From assembly GCA_917880885.1 (NCBI GenBank), contig OU862917.1, positions 54,234,727 through 54,298,726 on the forward strand: a DNA stretch of 64,000 nt. Direction: 5' to 3'. Under the pieces are notes generated by a model that worked only from the letters and a program-made list of their open reading frames with translations, made no database searches and was not told the DNA's origin. The position numbers and the translations under genes are program-made. Below are positions 35,097 through 45,966 of this stretch, piece after piece. Each line of letters begins with the position of its first letter. The stretch's first letter is position 1. The stretch is from Limnephilus marmoratus (Eukaryota > Arthropoda > Insecta > Trichoptera > Limnephilidae).

Positions 35097-35821
35097 TTAG
35101 GTCTAGAAAATGAGGAACTAAAAACCTTATTCCTGCGGTATAATCCTTCACTTTTGCGCAGGTATTCGCTCTTATAATATGCCATTACGTTACATAACAA
35201 TTACAACTGTATCATCGCTGTTATCAGCTTCACATTTAACCTTTTAATGATTCCGCGAGTTCCGGGTTTGAACCCTATCCGCTAGATAACAAGAAATTAT
35301 CCACTAACACTGGATCATTCCAGAACACCCAATTCCACCGAACTACGTACGGGTCGGTACTGCCTTACACGCGATTATTGTTATTTGACTAAGTTACTCA
35401 TGAAAATAATAATAATATGACGAGGATAGAGTTTTCCAGGAACTCACTGTGACGAACATGACGTGGCGGCCCACGCGTATAGCTACGTCATCACTTCTTT
35501 CTATCAATGAACTAAATCTTCTAATAACGATATTCTGTTTCATTCAAAGTAGGCACCTAAAATATGGCGGAGACGAATTGTGTTTTTTTACAGGAATCCA
35601 ATATTGATTTTATTCAGTTTTTTAATATCGAGAGAATATAATTGCTAATTACGTTTTCAGATATAATTTTGGCAATCCGTTTGATTGTCTTAAAATTACA
35701 ACTTTTTTTTTCTGTTCGAAGAAAAACGAACATAAACGTTACCATAACTTCATCTTATCGATATTAAACTTTCTCTAAAATAAATATCTTGTGTATTAAA
35801 AGAAAATTACCATTTTTTTCA

Positions 35822-36210
35822 TTAGCTCCTATTCTTTATGGAAGTTGTATGGAGCGTCTTTTTATGGAAAGGAAAGAGAGGTAGTAGAGGTAGTAAAGTT
35901 AGGTAGGGAATGAAAAAGGTTTGAGGTGTGGGTAGGAATCTAGGGTCAATGTGTCCCGGAGTGACGGGCGTATGAATCCACCCTTCCAATTAGATGCAAG
36001 GCAATGGGTTGAGAGAGTTCCGCTGGAAAGATCAAAAGTTCTCCCTCAAACAATCTCTCTCGATCCGGCCTGTCACGCAGTTGCCGGGCAAACGCATCCG
36101 CCCCTTAAGACCTAGACAAATCTCACCCCATGAACCCGGGCACTTCTACATAGTCACCAAACGTAGCGCTCTGGGTGGGCGATTTACGGCAGGGATGTCG
36201 GTGTGTTAAA
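35822..36210 (+). repeat. Dispersed repeat family A copy
   Basis: Blocks ATGGAGCGTCTTTTTATGGAAAGG, GGGTAGGAATCTAGGGTCAA, GTGACGGGCGTATGAATCC, GGCAATGGGTTGAGAGAG, ATCCGGCCTGTCACGCAG and TCTCACCCCATGAACCC in family-A order. 5' block lost. 35101-35821 before it is AT-rich without features. Confidence 0.7.
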
Positions 36211-37093
36211 GCAGCATTAATTAATTTTTGATCTGTGACCTCTGGCACTTTGGAGATTTAGGTCACAATCTCATTTCTGTAGTGAACCATCGTACTTTTA
36301 AATGTCGATTGATCTTTCAATAAATCAAACATTTTTTACCGATTAAAAAAACATTTCTAGCTCTAGCGATGCCTGATAGTAACCACATACTAATATGAAC
36401 ATAATAAGTAGTTTTGTATAAAAGTTTAATTTAAGTATCGCGTTTCACAAAATTTACTCTTTAATACGTCAACAAATTTTACTGAGCATATTTCACGCAT
36501 TTTTTGCAATGTTCTCTAGCGTATAATCTATCACTGCCACTAAAATCGACGACGGAAAATAATATTTCACACAGTTTAAAAATTTGGTATAATAATACAT
36601 TATTAACCCCTCAGGCCTCAGGCATATTTTGTAAGAGAAGTTCCGCTTTGCAATAAAATCCAAATAAATGGAATTATTTTAAAAGGTTCTGAAATACGCT
36701 TTCAAATTTTATAATTCGAAATAAACATATTATAATTTTTGAAACATAAAAAGTTGAATGAACAAACATATGAGATAGTTTTAAAAATGGCTCACCTCAC
36801 TTTTTTTTTACTAAAATTACTTATAAAAAAACGCACATTTTTTATTAGACAATATTACAAACGTTATCGTCACATCCCTTTTTTGTCGTTTGATGTGAAA
36901 ATAATTAATGAAAAATTCCCAAAGTTGCATAATTTTTTTGTTTTCAAATTGCGGTCGGAAACTTTGGTTTCATAAAGGTGCACATTTTAATTTTTCGAAG
37001 GAAGCTTCTTCGGAAAGGTTTTCACTTTGTGATGGCATTATTTATTTTAATGAAAAGACAAATAACTTTGTTTACATCACTTTTATTTATTTT

Positions 37094-37350
37094 AGAGTGG
37101 AAGATACTCTCAGTATCGCCCTGGTGTGAGACCACCATTCAGAATTGAAACGTTGCTTGAAATGGCTTTAGCCGTGTTTGGTGACCAGATCTGAATAGCC
37201 AGGTACTTCCTCACCTTCCTCTTCCCTATCTCCTTCCCCTCCCCACTACCGTCAGCCTCACAACATACCCCAATTGGGGATGCCATAGTCCCACTGGCTC
37301 CAGACGGGAGCAGTTGGGACTCTTGTGCGGTATTCATGTAAAAAAAAAAA
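37094..37350 (+). repeat. SINE family B copy inside hammerhead foldback
   Basis: GAGTGGAAGATACTCTCAGT, CGCCCTGGTGTGAGACCACC, CAGAATTGAAACGTTGCTTG through CCCAATTGGGGATGCCATAG, ACGGGAGCAGTTGGGACTCT and TATTCATGTAAAAAA tail. No head; 5'-truncated insertion ending in poly-A. Confidence 0.85.
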
Positions 37351-37417
37351 AAATTTATACACAATCAACATGTTTTGTGAACGATGTTCACATTTGATCA
37401 AATGTATACATTTGATC

Positions 37418-37450
37418 CTGATGATGTGAACATCGTTCACGAAACATGTT
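37418..37450 (+). ncRNA. Hammerhead ribozyme, family 2
   Basis: CTGATGA 37418-37424; stem II GTGAAC/GTTCAC with ATC triloop (37426-37440); GAAA 37441-37444; then CATGTT. Minimal stem III (AC/GT closing AT), cleavage expected after T37450. GAT (37451-37453) pairs with ATC (37415-37417) to begin stem I. The mirror copy in the left arm has AAAA in place of GAAA and has lost CTGATGA. Confidence 0.75.
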
Positions 37451-37544
37451 GATTGTGCATAAATAAAAGTGATGTAAACAAAGTTACTTGTCTTTTCATT
37501 AAAATAAAAAAAAAAGTGTAGATACATTTTAATTTTTTTATAGT

Positions 37545-39252
37545 AATACCTCACAAGAGTCTCAGCTGCTCCCGTCTGGAGCCAGTGAGACTATGGCATC
37601 CCCAATTGGGGTATGTTGTGAGGCTGAAGGTAGTGGGGAGGGAAAGGAGATGTGGAAGAGGAAGGTGGGGAAGTACCTGGATATTCAGATCTGGTCACCA
37701 AACACGGCTACAGCGCCGGATCTGCCATACGTTCAAAATCGTGCAAAAACCTGGCGCCAACTCCGAAGGGGCGCCGTGAGAAAATAAATGTTGTATTAAA
37801 ATTTTGTCATAATATTCCCTGAATCGTTTCAAAATTACCCATAGTACGAAATAATTATTACACTCTAGCAACACTTTCCAAAGAAACAGAATGCGCATGC
37901 ATCAGGTTGGTATCAACGGCTTACGAATTTATAGTCAGTTACAGAATTTTTTTACAAATTCCATATATTTAGTTTAAACGTAAGATCTATTTTTCCATAT
38001 ATCTTTTACCGTCTTTTACGACGAATGGGTGCGATCCAAATTCAATAACCAATCACAGCGCCGTACTTTTGTTCTAGAGAATCAAACAAACCGACTTCGC
38101 CTTTCAAAATGCTGAAAATTTTAGGTAGCGTACGCTCGCTATTGTTTTATTTTGTACGATGAGAAGGTAATTAAAGACCATTTTCTTATGAAATCTTCAG
38201 TCAATTCCATTAACAAAAGCATCGCACGGTTTGTAGGATTTGCAGATTGCAACTTGTTGACAGTTTCATTGATTTGACATTATTTGAAGTTCGTTAAATG
38301 TATAATTAATTTCTATTAGATTTGTTACTTTATGGTGTAGGTGTAAGCGTCTTTCGTGAGCCGTTGATACCATACGTCAGTGTTTAGTGTTTGTATGGTG
38401 TTTGTTCGCTCAACACAGAACACAGGGGAAATTGGAAATGCAAGGTACAAATTTGAGGTTATATTCTTATTAGATTTTAAATTTTATAACTAAATTTCTA
38501 TTGGTTGTTAGAGGTTATAAAAGTACTGTGGATTACAATGAATAGAATAATAATTTTTAAAAAAACTTTCAGGCTCGCAGAATCTAAAACGTAGAATTAA
38601 AGAGCAGAGTGATATAAAAAAAACTTGTTTCCATTGGGAATTTTTTTATTCCAATTTCTCCAGCACCGTTAAAAAACGATGTCCCTTGCAATGACGTTAC
38701 AATGGTCCCGAGAACATCTAAACAGATATCTTTCGCACAAATTCCTACGATCGAATTATTAGAAGATAAAAATAACGTTACTGATAGCAGTTTAAATTTA
38801 ATTCTGTTTTCAGAGCTTGAATTGAAAGATCCGGATGCTGGCCAAAGTTTTCTCAAAATTATTTATATGTCTTGATTTTATTTAATAAATTAGTGTAAAA
38901 AAAACAATTAAATTAAAAAATTAAAAAATTGGGGTGAACGAATTTTTAAAATGTAGGGGGGGGGGGCGCCATCGGTACCTGCACAGGGCGCCAGATTTCG
39001 TAGATCCGGCCCTGCACGGCTAACGCCATTTCAAGCAACTTTTCAATTCTGAATGGTCGTCTTAGACGCGATACTGAGAGTATCTTCCACTCTGGAACGT
39101 GACGCAAATATAGTATACATTATTTTAAATGAATTAATTGTGAAATAACACAAACTAATCAAATCAAATTTATTTGCCAACGCCGGGATTCGATCCCCCG
39201 ACCTTCGGATTGCGAGTCAAGAGCCTTACCGCTAGACCACGCCGGCCGTCAG
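37545..39252 (-). repeat. SINE family B, full-length copy with tRNA-like head, split by a hAT
   Basis: Reading leftward: tRNA-like head (39252-39180) with A-box TGGTCTAGCGGTAAGGC and B-box GGATCGAATCC, whose outer arms GCCGGCG and CGTTGGC can pair over 7 bp; linker AAATAAATTTGATTTGATTA, then TTATTTCAC; body CCAGAGTGGAAGATACTCTC, CCATTCAGAATTGAAAAGTTG up to 39023; then a hAT insertion (37711-39014); body resumes at 37710 (CGTGTTTGGTGACCAGATCT..., CCCAATTGGGGATGCCATAG, GAGCAGCTGAGACTCTTGTG) and ends near 37545. It defines family B as a tRNA-derived SINE of about 460 bp. Confidence 0.85.
37711..39014. mobile_element. hAT-type element inside a SINE (1304 bp)
   Basis: Terminal repeats CAGCGCCGGATCT (37711-37723) and AGATCCGGCCCTG (39002-39014). 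Perfect 8-bp duplication CACGGCTA (37703-37710 and 39015-39022) within the SINE sequence. GGCGCC motifs recur near both ends. A plus-strand open stretch at about 38618-38874 (VSIGNFFIPISPAPL... to KIIYMS, then stop) is not identifiable with confidence; no catalytic or dimerisation motif is seen. Non-autonomous. Confidence 0.85.
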
Positions 39253-39698
39253 TTGTGGTTAACTTTTAGATTTGAAGCGTTGTGTTTTCTCTTTCTAATA
39301 CCGTTTGTTTAGATCATAATTCTCACCACGATAGTAAGGGGACACAGCGATTTATATGAGCGTTGTTTCCAAAAACGAAAAAATTAGCCTGTGAGGTTAA
39401 AATTGAGAAAAATGATGGTAGACGTCGCAAATAATGGCGAGCCTACCGTGTATTGTGTGTGTCTGTGTGTGGTTTCACCAGGGCCGCTTTTACCTTCAAC
39501 TTCAAGGATTTTAGTAGTGCATCTGCTGCTGACATCCAAACCGCTCAGACATGAAATAATGTCTTACTATTTATAACATGGACGCGCGGTATTCTTGTGG
39601 TACAGCCGGATGCAGCTCTGATATGAAACTATTCTACCTACCATACGTCATATTCCAAAGTATTTCATAATTCGTTGATTTTCCGTGGATTTATGAAG

Positions 39699-40295
39699 GA
39701 CAGAGTGGAGCATACTCTTTGTATCGCCCTGGTGAAAGACCTATGGGGGTATGTTTATGTGTGATTGATATGTACTAAATCAAATAATAGATCGTAGTTA
39801 CAATACTTACAGATTTATTTAACAAATTACAAACGAACATAACGCACCATAATTTAATATTTAAATATGAACAATTTTATATGGAAGTGGATAGCGAACA
39901 AATACGACTTACAAGACAGTGTATTAGCCGGGAGGTAGAATGATCTCGATGTCGATGATCTTTGTTGCAGCGCGTGAGAGTGACTTGAGATAAGGCTCGA
40001 TTCCTATTGGTGTATGGGGAACCAATCGGATTGCCGTGAGAATGCAGATCGGTGTCCTTGTTCGACCTACACAGACCGTAGAATCGAAAAGTTGCTTGAA
40101 ATAGATTTAAACAATATCTGAATATCCAGGTACTTTCCAACCTTCCACTTTCCCATCTACTTCCCTCCTTCACTCTAGTTTCAGGCTCACACCATACCCA
40201 ATTGGGGATTCCTTAGCTCTACTGGCTTTGGACAGAAGGAAGCAGTTGCGAGTTGCGACACTTGTGTTATTCACATAACAAACAGTACATGTTGA
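39699..40295 (+). repeat. SINE family B copy interrupted by about 320 bp
   Basis: Begins CAGAGTGGAGCATACTCTTT, CGCCCTGGTGAAAGACC. After a 320-bp insertion (39744-40063, flanked by GACCTA on both sides) it continues GTAGAATCGAAAAGTTGCTTG to CACACCATACCCAATTGGGG and the ATTCACATAA tail. The insertion is unclassified. Confidence 0.65.
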
Positions 40296-40339
40296 GGGAT
40301 AGACGGTTTTACAAACCATTTTAGGCGTTAGGTATGATT

Positions 40340-40545
40340 TTAGATTTTCACGGCCCAAGTGTTTTTGTTATTTATTTTTGAGGTTTTATACCGTGTTGGG
40401 CTGCCTCCTTCTTTAGCCATCGTTATAAGCCTTCTTAGTTTCGGACAGCGTTACAGTGTCCGTCATCACTCATCACGCTGTCCGAAACTAAGAAGGCTGG
40501 AAACGTTAGCTTAAAAAGGAGGTAGCGCAAAAATAAAAATTAAAA
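40340..40545. mobile_element. Hammerhead foldback relic, family D
   Basis: Family-D flank GATTTTAGATTTTCACGGCCC, TTTTGAGGTTTTATACCGTGTTGGGC, CCTCCTTCTTTAGCC, then a minus-strand core with GAAA (TTTC near 40440) and stem II intact, but CTGATGA read as GTGATGA, which breaks the invariant C3. The right arm (TCATCACGCTGTCCGAAACTAAG) is truncated. Predicted inactive. Confidence 0.65.
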
Positions 40546-41089
40546 TAGTTAAAATATTAGGCGTTAATCATATTATCATGTATTGGGGCCCATTGTTTTT
40601 TGAACTTATTTACTATTGTCCATAAAACGGCGGTTATAAATGAAACATAATGTAAATCTTTGTGTGGAAAGAAAGTAAAGAAAACTGAATTTCGATTTTC
40701 CAAAACAAAGCCGACTTTGTTTGTCGGCTTTTGCCAAAAGCATTTAAATATCTTGCAAGGAAAATTAGATAAGTCGATATAAAATAATGCCCACTTTGTT
40801 ATAAATTGAAGCAAATAATATGCCTACGTCTGAGGAGAACAGGTTAAATGTATTCATTCAATTCGTTCGAGCTTATTTTGAATCAACCCTTTGTTCATTT
40901 TACACGCAGGCGTCACAGTTAATATAATGGCATATAGCATGTATTGTAAAGGAATTGTGAGATGCTAATATAGAAGAATAGAGTAGAAAGAAAACGTCCA
41001 AAGGCCTAAAAACCTGTAAAATTTGTTTAATACAAAATGTTCATTTTTCCTGTTGCTTTTTAAAGTTGATGATAGCCAATCCCTGTTCG

Positions 41090-41427
41090 CGCAAATAAAT
41101 TTTATTTGATTAATTTGTGTTATTTCATATTTAATTCATTCAAAATAAAATGTGTTATATTTGCGGCACGTTCCAGAGTGGAAGATATTCTCTGTATCGC
41201 CCTGGTGTAAGACTACCATTTAGAATTGAAACTTGCTTGAAATGGCTTTCGCCGTGTTTTGTGTCCAGATCTGAATGGCCAGGTACTTCGCCACCTTCGT
41301 CTTCCTCATCTTCGTCGCCTCCCCACTACCTTCAGTCTCAGAACATATCTTAAATAGGAACGCCATAGTCTCACTGGCTCCAGACGGGAGCAGCTAGGTC
41401 TCTTGTTAGGCATTTGTATAAAAAAAT
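41090..41427 (+). repeat. SINE family B copy (linker plus body)
   Basis: Starts GCGCAAATAAATTTTATTTG, TGTGTTATTTCATATTTAATTC linker, then CACGTTCCAGAGTGGAAGAT, CGCCCTGGTGTAAGAC, GCCGTGTTTTGTGTCCAGAT and GACGGGAGCAGCTAGGTCTC, ending TGTATAAAAAA. The tRNA-like head is mostly missing. A short inverted fragment of the same family follows at about 41450-41510. Confidence 0.8.
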
Positions 41428-41949
41428 TAATACCGCACAAGCTTCATCATGTTCACGGAGTATGGGGGAGGGGAAGGAGATGGTAAAGAGGAATGCGGAG
41501 AAGTAGATAAACCGTAGAATCTACCGCTTATGATCCCCTTTCTAAAATGTCTCAATGTCTACCGCTCCGTCTAATTCTTTTTCCTGTAGTGTTTTTTTTA
41601 CATGATTTCCTGATCATTCGGAAATGTTCACAGCAAAATATTAGTTATAAAACATTTTAATGATTTTTTCGTAACGGTTTATTAATTCCGAACCACTAAG
41701 CAACAGGAAATACTCGCTTCGTTGGGAATTTAGCGCTTAGCCAGTAATAAATTAAGAAAGTTATCATAGAAATTTTATAGAAGTAAAATCTCGCAAAAAT
41801 ACACATTCTGCTGCTACACAGCTGTTGTCTGTGTTCTGGCATTTGCAAGCGTCAGTTAAGACAGAGGATTTTCTTATCACCAAAAGAAAAAATAATATAT
41901 AGTGAATAACATATCACTTTGTTTAAACCACTATATTATACACAGTATC

Positions 41950-41990
41950 TACATGTTTCGATAAAAATGTTATCTTCATCAGGATATGTC
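41950..41990 (-). ncRNA. Hammerhead ribozyme, family 3, left arm
   Basis: Minus strand: CTGATGA (41982-41976), stem II GATAA/TTATC with a larger loop (one closing pair lost), GAAA (41959-41956), CATGTA, then GATAC pairing with ATATC except at the last position. Core intact, peripheral helices slightly weaker than in the right arm. Confidence 0.75.
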
Positions 41991-42057
41991 AATATAAAGA
42001 AAAATAAATGACAAACAAGTATAGACAAATTAGAATAAACTATAACATAGACAAAAT

Positions 42058-42111
42058 ATACATATCCTGATGAAGATAACATTGTTATCGAAACATGTAG
42101 ATATTGTGTAT
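42058..42111 (+). ncRNA. Hammerhead ribozyme, family 3, right arm (best-formed)
   Basis: CTGATGA 42067-42073; stem II GATAAC/GTTATC with ATT loop (42075-42089); GAAA 42090-42093; CATGTA with minimal stem III, cleavage expected after A42099. Stem I: GATAT (42100-42104) pairs with ATATC (42062-42066), then a 3-nt bulge and GTAT (42108-42111) pairs with ATAC (42058-42061). All invariant bases are present, in type I topology with stem I open. Confidence 0.8.
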
Positions 42112-42150
42112 AATATAGTGGTTTAAACAAAGTGATATGTTATTTATTAT

Positions 42151-43475
42151 ACATATAATTAATGATGCCACAAAGTAATTTTGCGAAGTTTGAAGAAGGA
42201 AAAATAATAATATTATAAATGATCTTCCCAAGGATTTTCCGGCACTGGGTACTGGGTAAGAGGATAACGCATGAAAATAAAATACATCTGAAATGCTTCT
42301 TTTTTCCGTCACCATGACCTTGTCTTTCTCTTCACCGTGGGAGCGATGCATCATCTGCCAGTAATGATGTCTCTTGGGTGGTAAATGTAAATAAGCGTCT
42401 CTCGTTACCGCTAAATGTAGCGGTATTATCCTCTAGCGTTATTTTATCACTGCGTTAGCTTAGTTCTGTTACCGGTTGGGTGGCCCTCTTGATATCGATA
42501 CCGAATTTCTTTCCGGTACTTCCTCTGCCTACCCCCACCTGTCAGGGTCTCCCTTGTTGTGCTAAAACGAAACCATTCAGAAGAAATTATTTCATATTTT
42601 AATTTTTTAATACTCAACATTCTCTCAATAGTTATTTTTTTTTTTTGTTGAAAGTTATTTTCGCACGACATTTCTATTCTCTCCTAGGAATAGCTGTTTC
42701 ATAGAATTTGAATAATAACAATTTTAACTAGAACTTTCACAGAACTTGTGCATTTTAACTCTGAAATTTGATGACTACTTGTTCAAGTTATGTAAACAAC
42801 TGACCCTTAGATATTAAGATATTGTACTCCTATTTAACCGAGGAACACATTATGACCTAAATATACCTCAATGAAAAAATTGCGTAACGCCAGAGCTCAT
42901 CAGGTTTATGATGCTTCAAATCACAATTTGCTCATTAGATTTTCTGCTTTATAATAATTATCCAGAGGGAAACCACGAAGCAGTTTTTGAACGAAGGCTT
43001 TTTTTTATATTTTTACTATAGGACAGCTCTAAATTCCAAAGTAACGTGTGGCTGCTATATCGTTGGTCCAATGCTAAAGTCGCGAATCCGCATTTTTGCC
43101 AGTTTTAAGTTAAATATACCAAAAATTTTCATTTCAAATGTACCATACCCTGCCATTTTTTTATTACCCTTTATTACGTACAAACTACAAATCAGATTTT
43201 TGAATATTAATGCAAGAGAAGCTGGTTTAGTAACAATATGAATCGATTTATGATATGACTATACTTCAAACCTCAATATCTCCGAATGTAGTTTTTGCGG
43301 ATTCGCTAGGTACTTTGGCATTTACCCTACGATATAATGTAAAGGTTTCTTAACTATCACAATCATCAGGCTTATATTATCCATTAATTCACGAAGACCT
43401 CCAAACTTCTCTTCTATGTAACAAAATAATATTCTGTATGAGCGTTCTTGGCGGTTCCTGAGCCACCACCACCAC
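42151..43475. other. Unannotated intron stretch
   Basis: AT-rich; no recognised repeat, exon or RNA. Short ORFs on both strands lack recognisable motifs. Confidence 0.4.
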
Positions 43476-43479
43476 AGGG

Positions 43480-43640
43480 CGGAAATCCATCCCCGTTTAG
43501 GGCGGGGGCGGCTGCTCATTGTGCATTCGTCTCGCGCCCCCGCCCCCGCCCCCTTCCCGCTCCCCGCCACCCGCCATCCGTCCTCCTCGTCAATTAGACA
43601 ACCGTCAACCGCACTCTTTATCGACGGGCGTATAATGAAA
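43480..43640. other. GC-rich island with GC boxes
   Basis: GGGCGGGGGCGGC and CGCCCCCGCCCCCGCCCCC, strong Sp1/KLF-type GC boxes in both orientations, with CpGs. No adjoining exon is recognised; the ORFs here on both strands are composition artefacts. Confidence 0.35.
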
Positions 43641-45270
43641 GACATTCGGGAACACTTGACTAATGGCCGAAATGTTTTTAAAATGCGACCAAATGCCTGT
43701 TTTCGTGCTGGGCACGCGAGAATTTATTTGAAAAAAAAATACGTAAGCGACATGCCAAGATGCAAAACAGAACTTGTGTTTCCGTTAGGGGTCGCTGAAA
43801 CACCCCACGCAGATTATAGGTTTTTATATTAGGTATTTCAAAATACGAATTCAATATTATTATGTGTTCACTATTTTAGGTTGTATAATATTGTGAAGGA
43901 TAATAATTTCAGAGATTTTGGTGACACCTCTTCGTTGGCAGTGGAAAGGCTAAAACGTCTTTTAATCCTTCATAAAAATTCATACTTATGACAACCTAAC
44001 AAGGCACACGTCAGTATTATGGTAGTAGATATTGTTAGAAAGAAAAACTCTGCTTTGGATCTAGCGTTTTTTGTTTGTTTATTTATTTATTAATTATTCA
44101 AAGCTTTACATCTTCGTGTGTGCCAATAATTTGAGAAACATGTATATAAAATATACAATATTTGGCAAACATAATATAACTGTTTATATTTTGAATTTAT
44201 TTGTATTCAATCACTAACTTTGCACTAAACTACAGCTTGTGACAAAAACAATTAAATATTGAATTGGAGTGACGAACAATGTTTTAAATCTACCTTGAGA
44301 TACGAATTGAATGGAAATGCAAGTTTTTGGTTCCGAAAAACTTCTTACGACGGGCTAACCTGAACTCTCAGGCATTAAAAAATGTACTTTTTTCACGCTC
44401 ATCGTTATAAAATTAGTTTAATCATTTAATTGAAGTATGGAATGTCCCTACAATTTAATGAGACTCGCTAACTCTTAATTTGCGTAATTAAATAAATGAT
44501 TAACGAAAATATCATTAAAGTTTGATTTCGATACTTAACTCATCTCTCATTTTCACGTAAGGTTTAGAAGGTAATCAGAAGGTAAGAATCAAATACTTGA
44601 GTTTGGGTCATGTCAAAAATCTGAACAACAGAAGAGTGTGTACGAGCAAGAGCCAAGATGACTGTGATGTGGCGGCTTATCCTCTCTGGCTACCCCTCCG
44701 CTGAAATAGGGTTATGGTTAGATATTTATTTATTTAGTTTTATTTTTATGTTATTTTAGAAAACAAACAGACCGACCGACATAAAAAAAATTAAAATGAC
44801 ATACAATGTCCTTATTGAATTGATTCGATTACAAACGAAATAGGTGGATGAATCAGGTGGTGAAATAAAATCAGTACACGCTAGTTGGTGTCGAATAGAT
44901 TTCCGTGTCAGTTTGCAATATGTATCCGATGCCCCACATCCGATTTGGACCGCATCTCAATTATCGTTCCTCGTTACATCCGTTGATTTTATCTTTACTG
45001 CCAACACTTGGAAGTTCGATGCTATCATTTAAAAACCTTCTCATCCGTGTGAAGAGTGGATTATGTGAAAGTTATCTTTATTTTCAGCAATCGCAACATT
45101 ATTCTTTGCAATATTCTTATTCTGGTGTCCTCTCCTATCGGAGTTTGAATATCATCAGGACAATCTCCGTAGGTACCCCAGAGTGCAGCTTAGTACACAT
45201 GAGTATATTATATTGTTAAATATTGGTGTGCTTGAGAACTGTTCTACCGTGTGGTATCTTCAACTTATCT
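43641..45270. other. Unannotated intron stretch
   Basis: AT-rich. A TTTA-rich stretch at 44065-44100 and another at 44720-44760 may be LINE tails on the minus strand. Nothing else recognised. Confidence 0.35.
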
Positions 45271-45273
45271 TCA

Positions 45274-45957
45274 CCTCATTTGGATAGGGTTCTAACCGTA
45301 ATTTTTTTCAAAAATGATCTTTGAATTCCAAAGTATTTCTTTTGCTCATTTCTATACCAAAAATAATTTTCAGAACCATCTGAGTTATATTTTCGTAGAT
45401 ATATGTATGACAAAGTTCTAACATCAAGCATTTTCAATAACAATTCATTTTACAAGGTTCTAACCACTTACACTCTGTTTTGTTTGTATCTGACAATTGA
45501 TTTAAAATACGAGGCGCATTATGGTTCGTCATTTGGATAGGGTTCAAACTACGCCTCACTATTTTCTAAGGTTTCTAAGTTTCCAAAGAGGAATTTTCGT
45601 AATCTATTTAACAATTTTATTTAAAGTATTTTAGTTCATCGTATTTTAATGGAATATATATAAATAGGATGAAGCTATGGCTTGGAATTGCATTAGGGAA
45701 ATGTAATTAGAACCTTGTACAATGAATTATTATGCCCTAGTTGGTGCACAGGGTTCTATTTGCATGTTTAGGTATGTTGCAAAAGGGTAAGTATACGTCC
45801 TATTTAAATACTTTCCTTTAAAATGTGTTCAATTAAAATATTTTACACAAGATTCAACTAGATCTCGTAAATAGATTACGAGAAATCGTCTTTGCACACT
45901 TTGACACCTCATATCTCGGAACAAGGTGAAGTGAAGTTAGAACCCTATCCAAATGAA
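45274..45957. repeat. Region with inverted and direct TTTGGATAGGGTTCTAAC repeats
   Basis: TCATTTGGATAGGGTTCTAAC occurs at 45276-45295, again with one change at 45528-45547, and inverted at 45936-45957. Shorter AGGTTCTAAC/AGAACCT copies occur near 45456 and 45710. A second inner inverted pair CGTAATCTATTTA and TAAATAGATTACG lies at about 45598 and 45870. Probably a non-autonomous DNA transposon or two nested copies; family unknown. Confidence 0.55.
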
Positions 45958-45966
45958 GTGACGTTA

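Larger units (their letters stand above)
37044..37509. mobile_element. Hammerhead foldback element, family 2, with a SINE inserted in its left arm
   Basis: Right arm 37418-37509: hammerhead core, ATGTTGATTGTGC, ATAAATAAAAGTGATGTAAAC, AAAGTTACTTGTCTTTTCATT, AAAATAAA. Left arm is its reverse complement, in two pieces: 37044-37093 (TTTATTTTAATGAAAAGAC...CACTTTTATTTAT) and 37352-37395 (ACACAATCAACATGTTTTGTGAACGATG...). A family-B SINE (37094-37350) separates them. Confidence 0.8.
36607..39396. mobile_element. piggyBac-like MITE, family 2, split by nested insertions
   Basis: Starts CCCCTCAGGCCTCAGGC after TTAA (36603-36606) and ends TTAGCCTGTGAGG before TTAA (39397-39400). It aligns with the uninterrupted copy at 50839-51360: the left part runs to about 36990 (GGTTTCATAA...) and the right part resumes at about 39262 (TTGAAGCGTTGTGTTTTC). 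The 2.2 kb between is a hammerhead foldback plus a SINE, each itself interrupted. Confidence 0.75.
41935..42150. mobile_element. Hammerhead inverted pair, family 3
   Basis: Left arm 41935-41990 and right arm 42058-42125 are reverse complements (CTATATTATACAC.GTATCTACATG... versus ...CATGTAGATA.TGTGTATAATATAG), separated by about 70 bp of AT-rich sequence. The right arm continues GTGGTTTAAACAAAGTGATA, which is also present inverted just left of the left arm (TATCACTTTGTTTAAACCAC, 41911-41930). Both arms contain intact ribozyme cores. Confidence 0.85.

Noticed and set aside
39180..39252. tRNA gene
   Set aside because: Although A- and B-box-like sequences and a pairable acceptor are present, the T-arm pairs poorly and the sequence continues into a SINE linker and body, so it is a SINE head.
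43360..43372. Isolated hammerhead-like TCATCAG (also near 1492 and 45152)
   Set aside because: No stem II followed by GAAA at the required spacing; chance heptamers.
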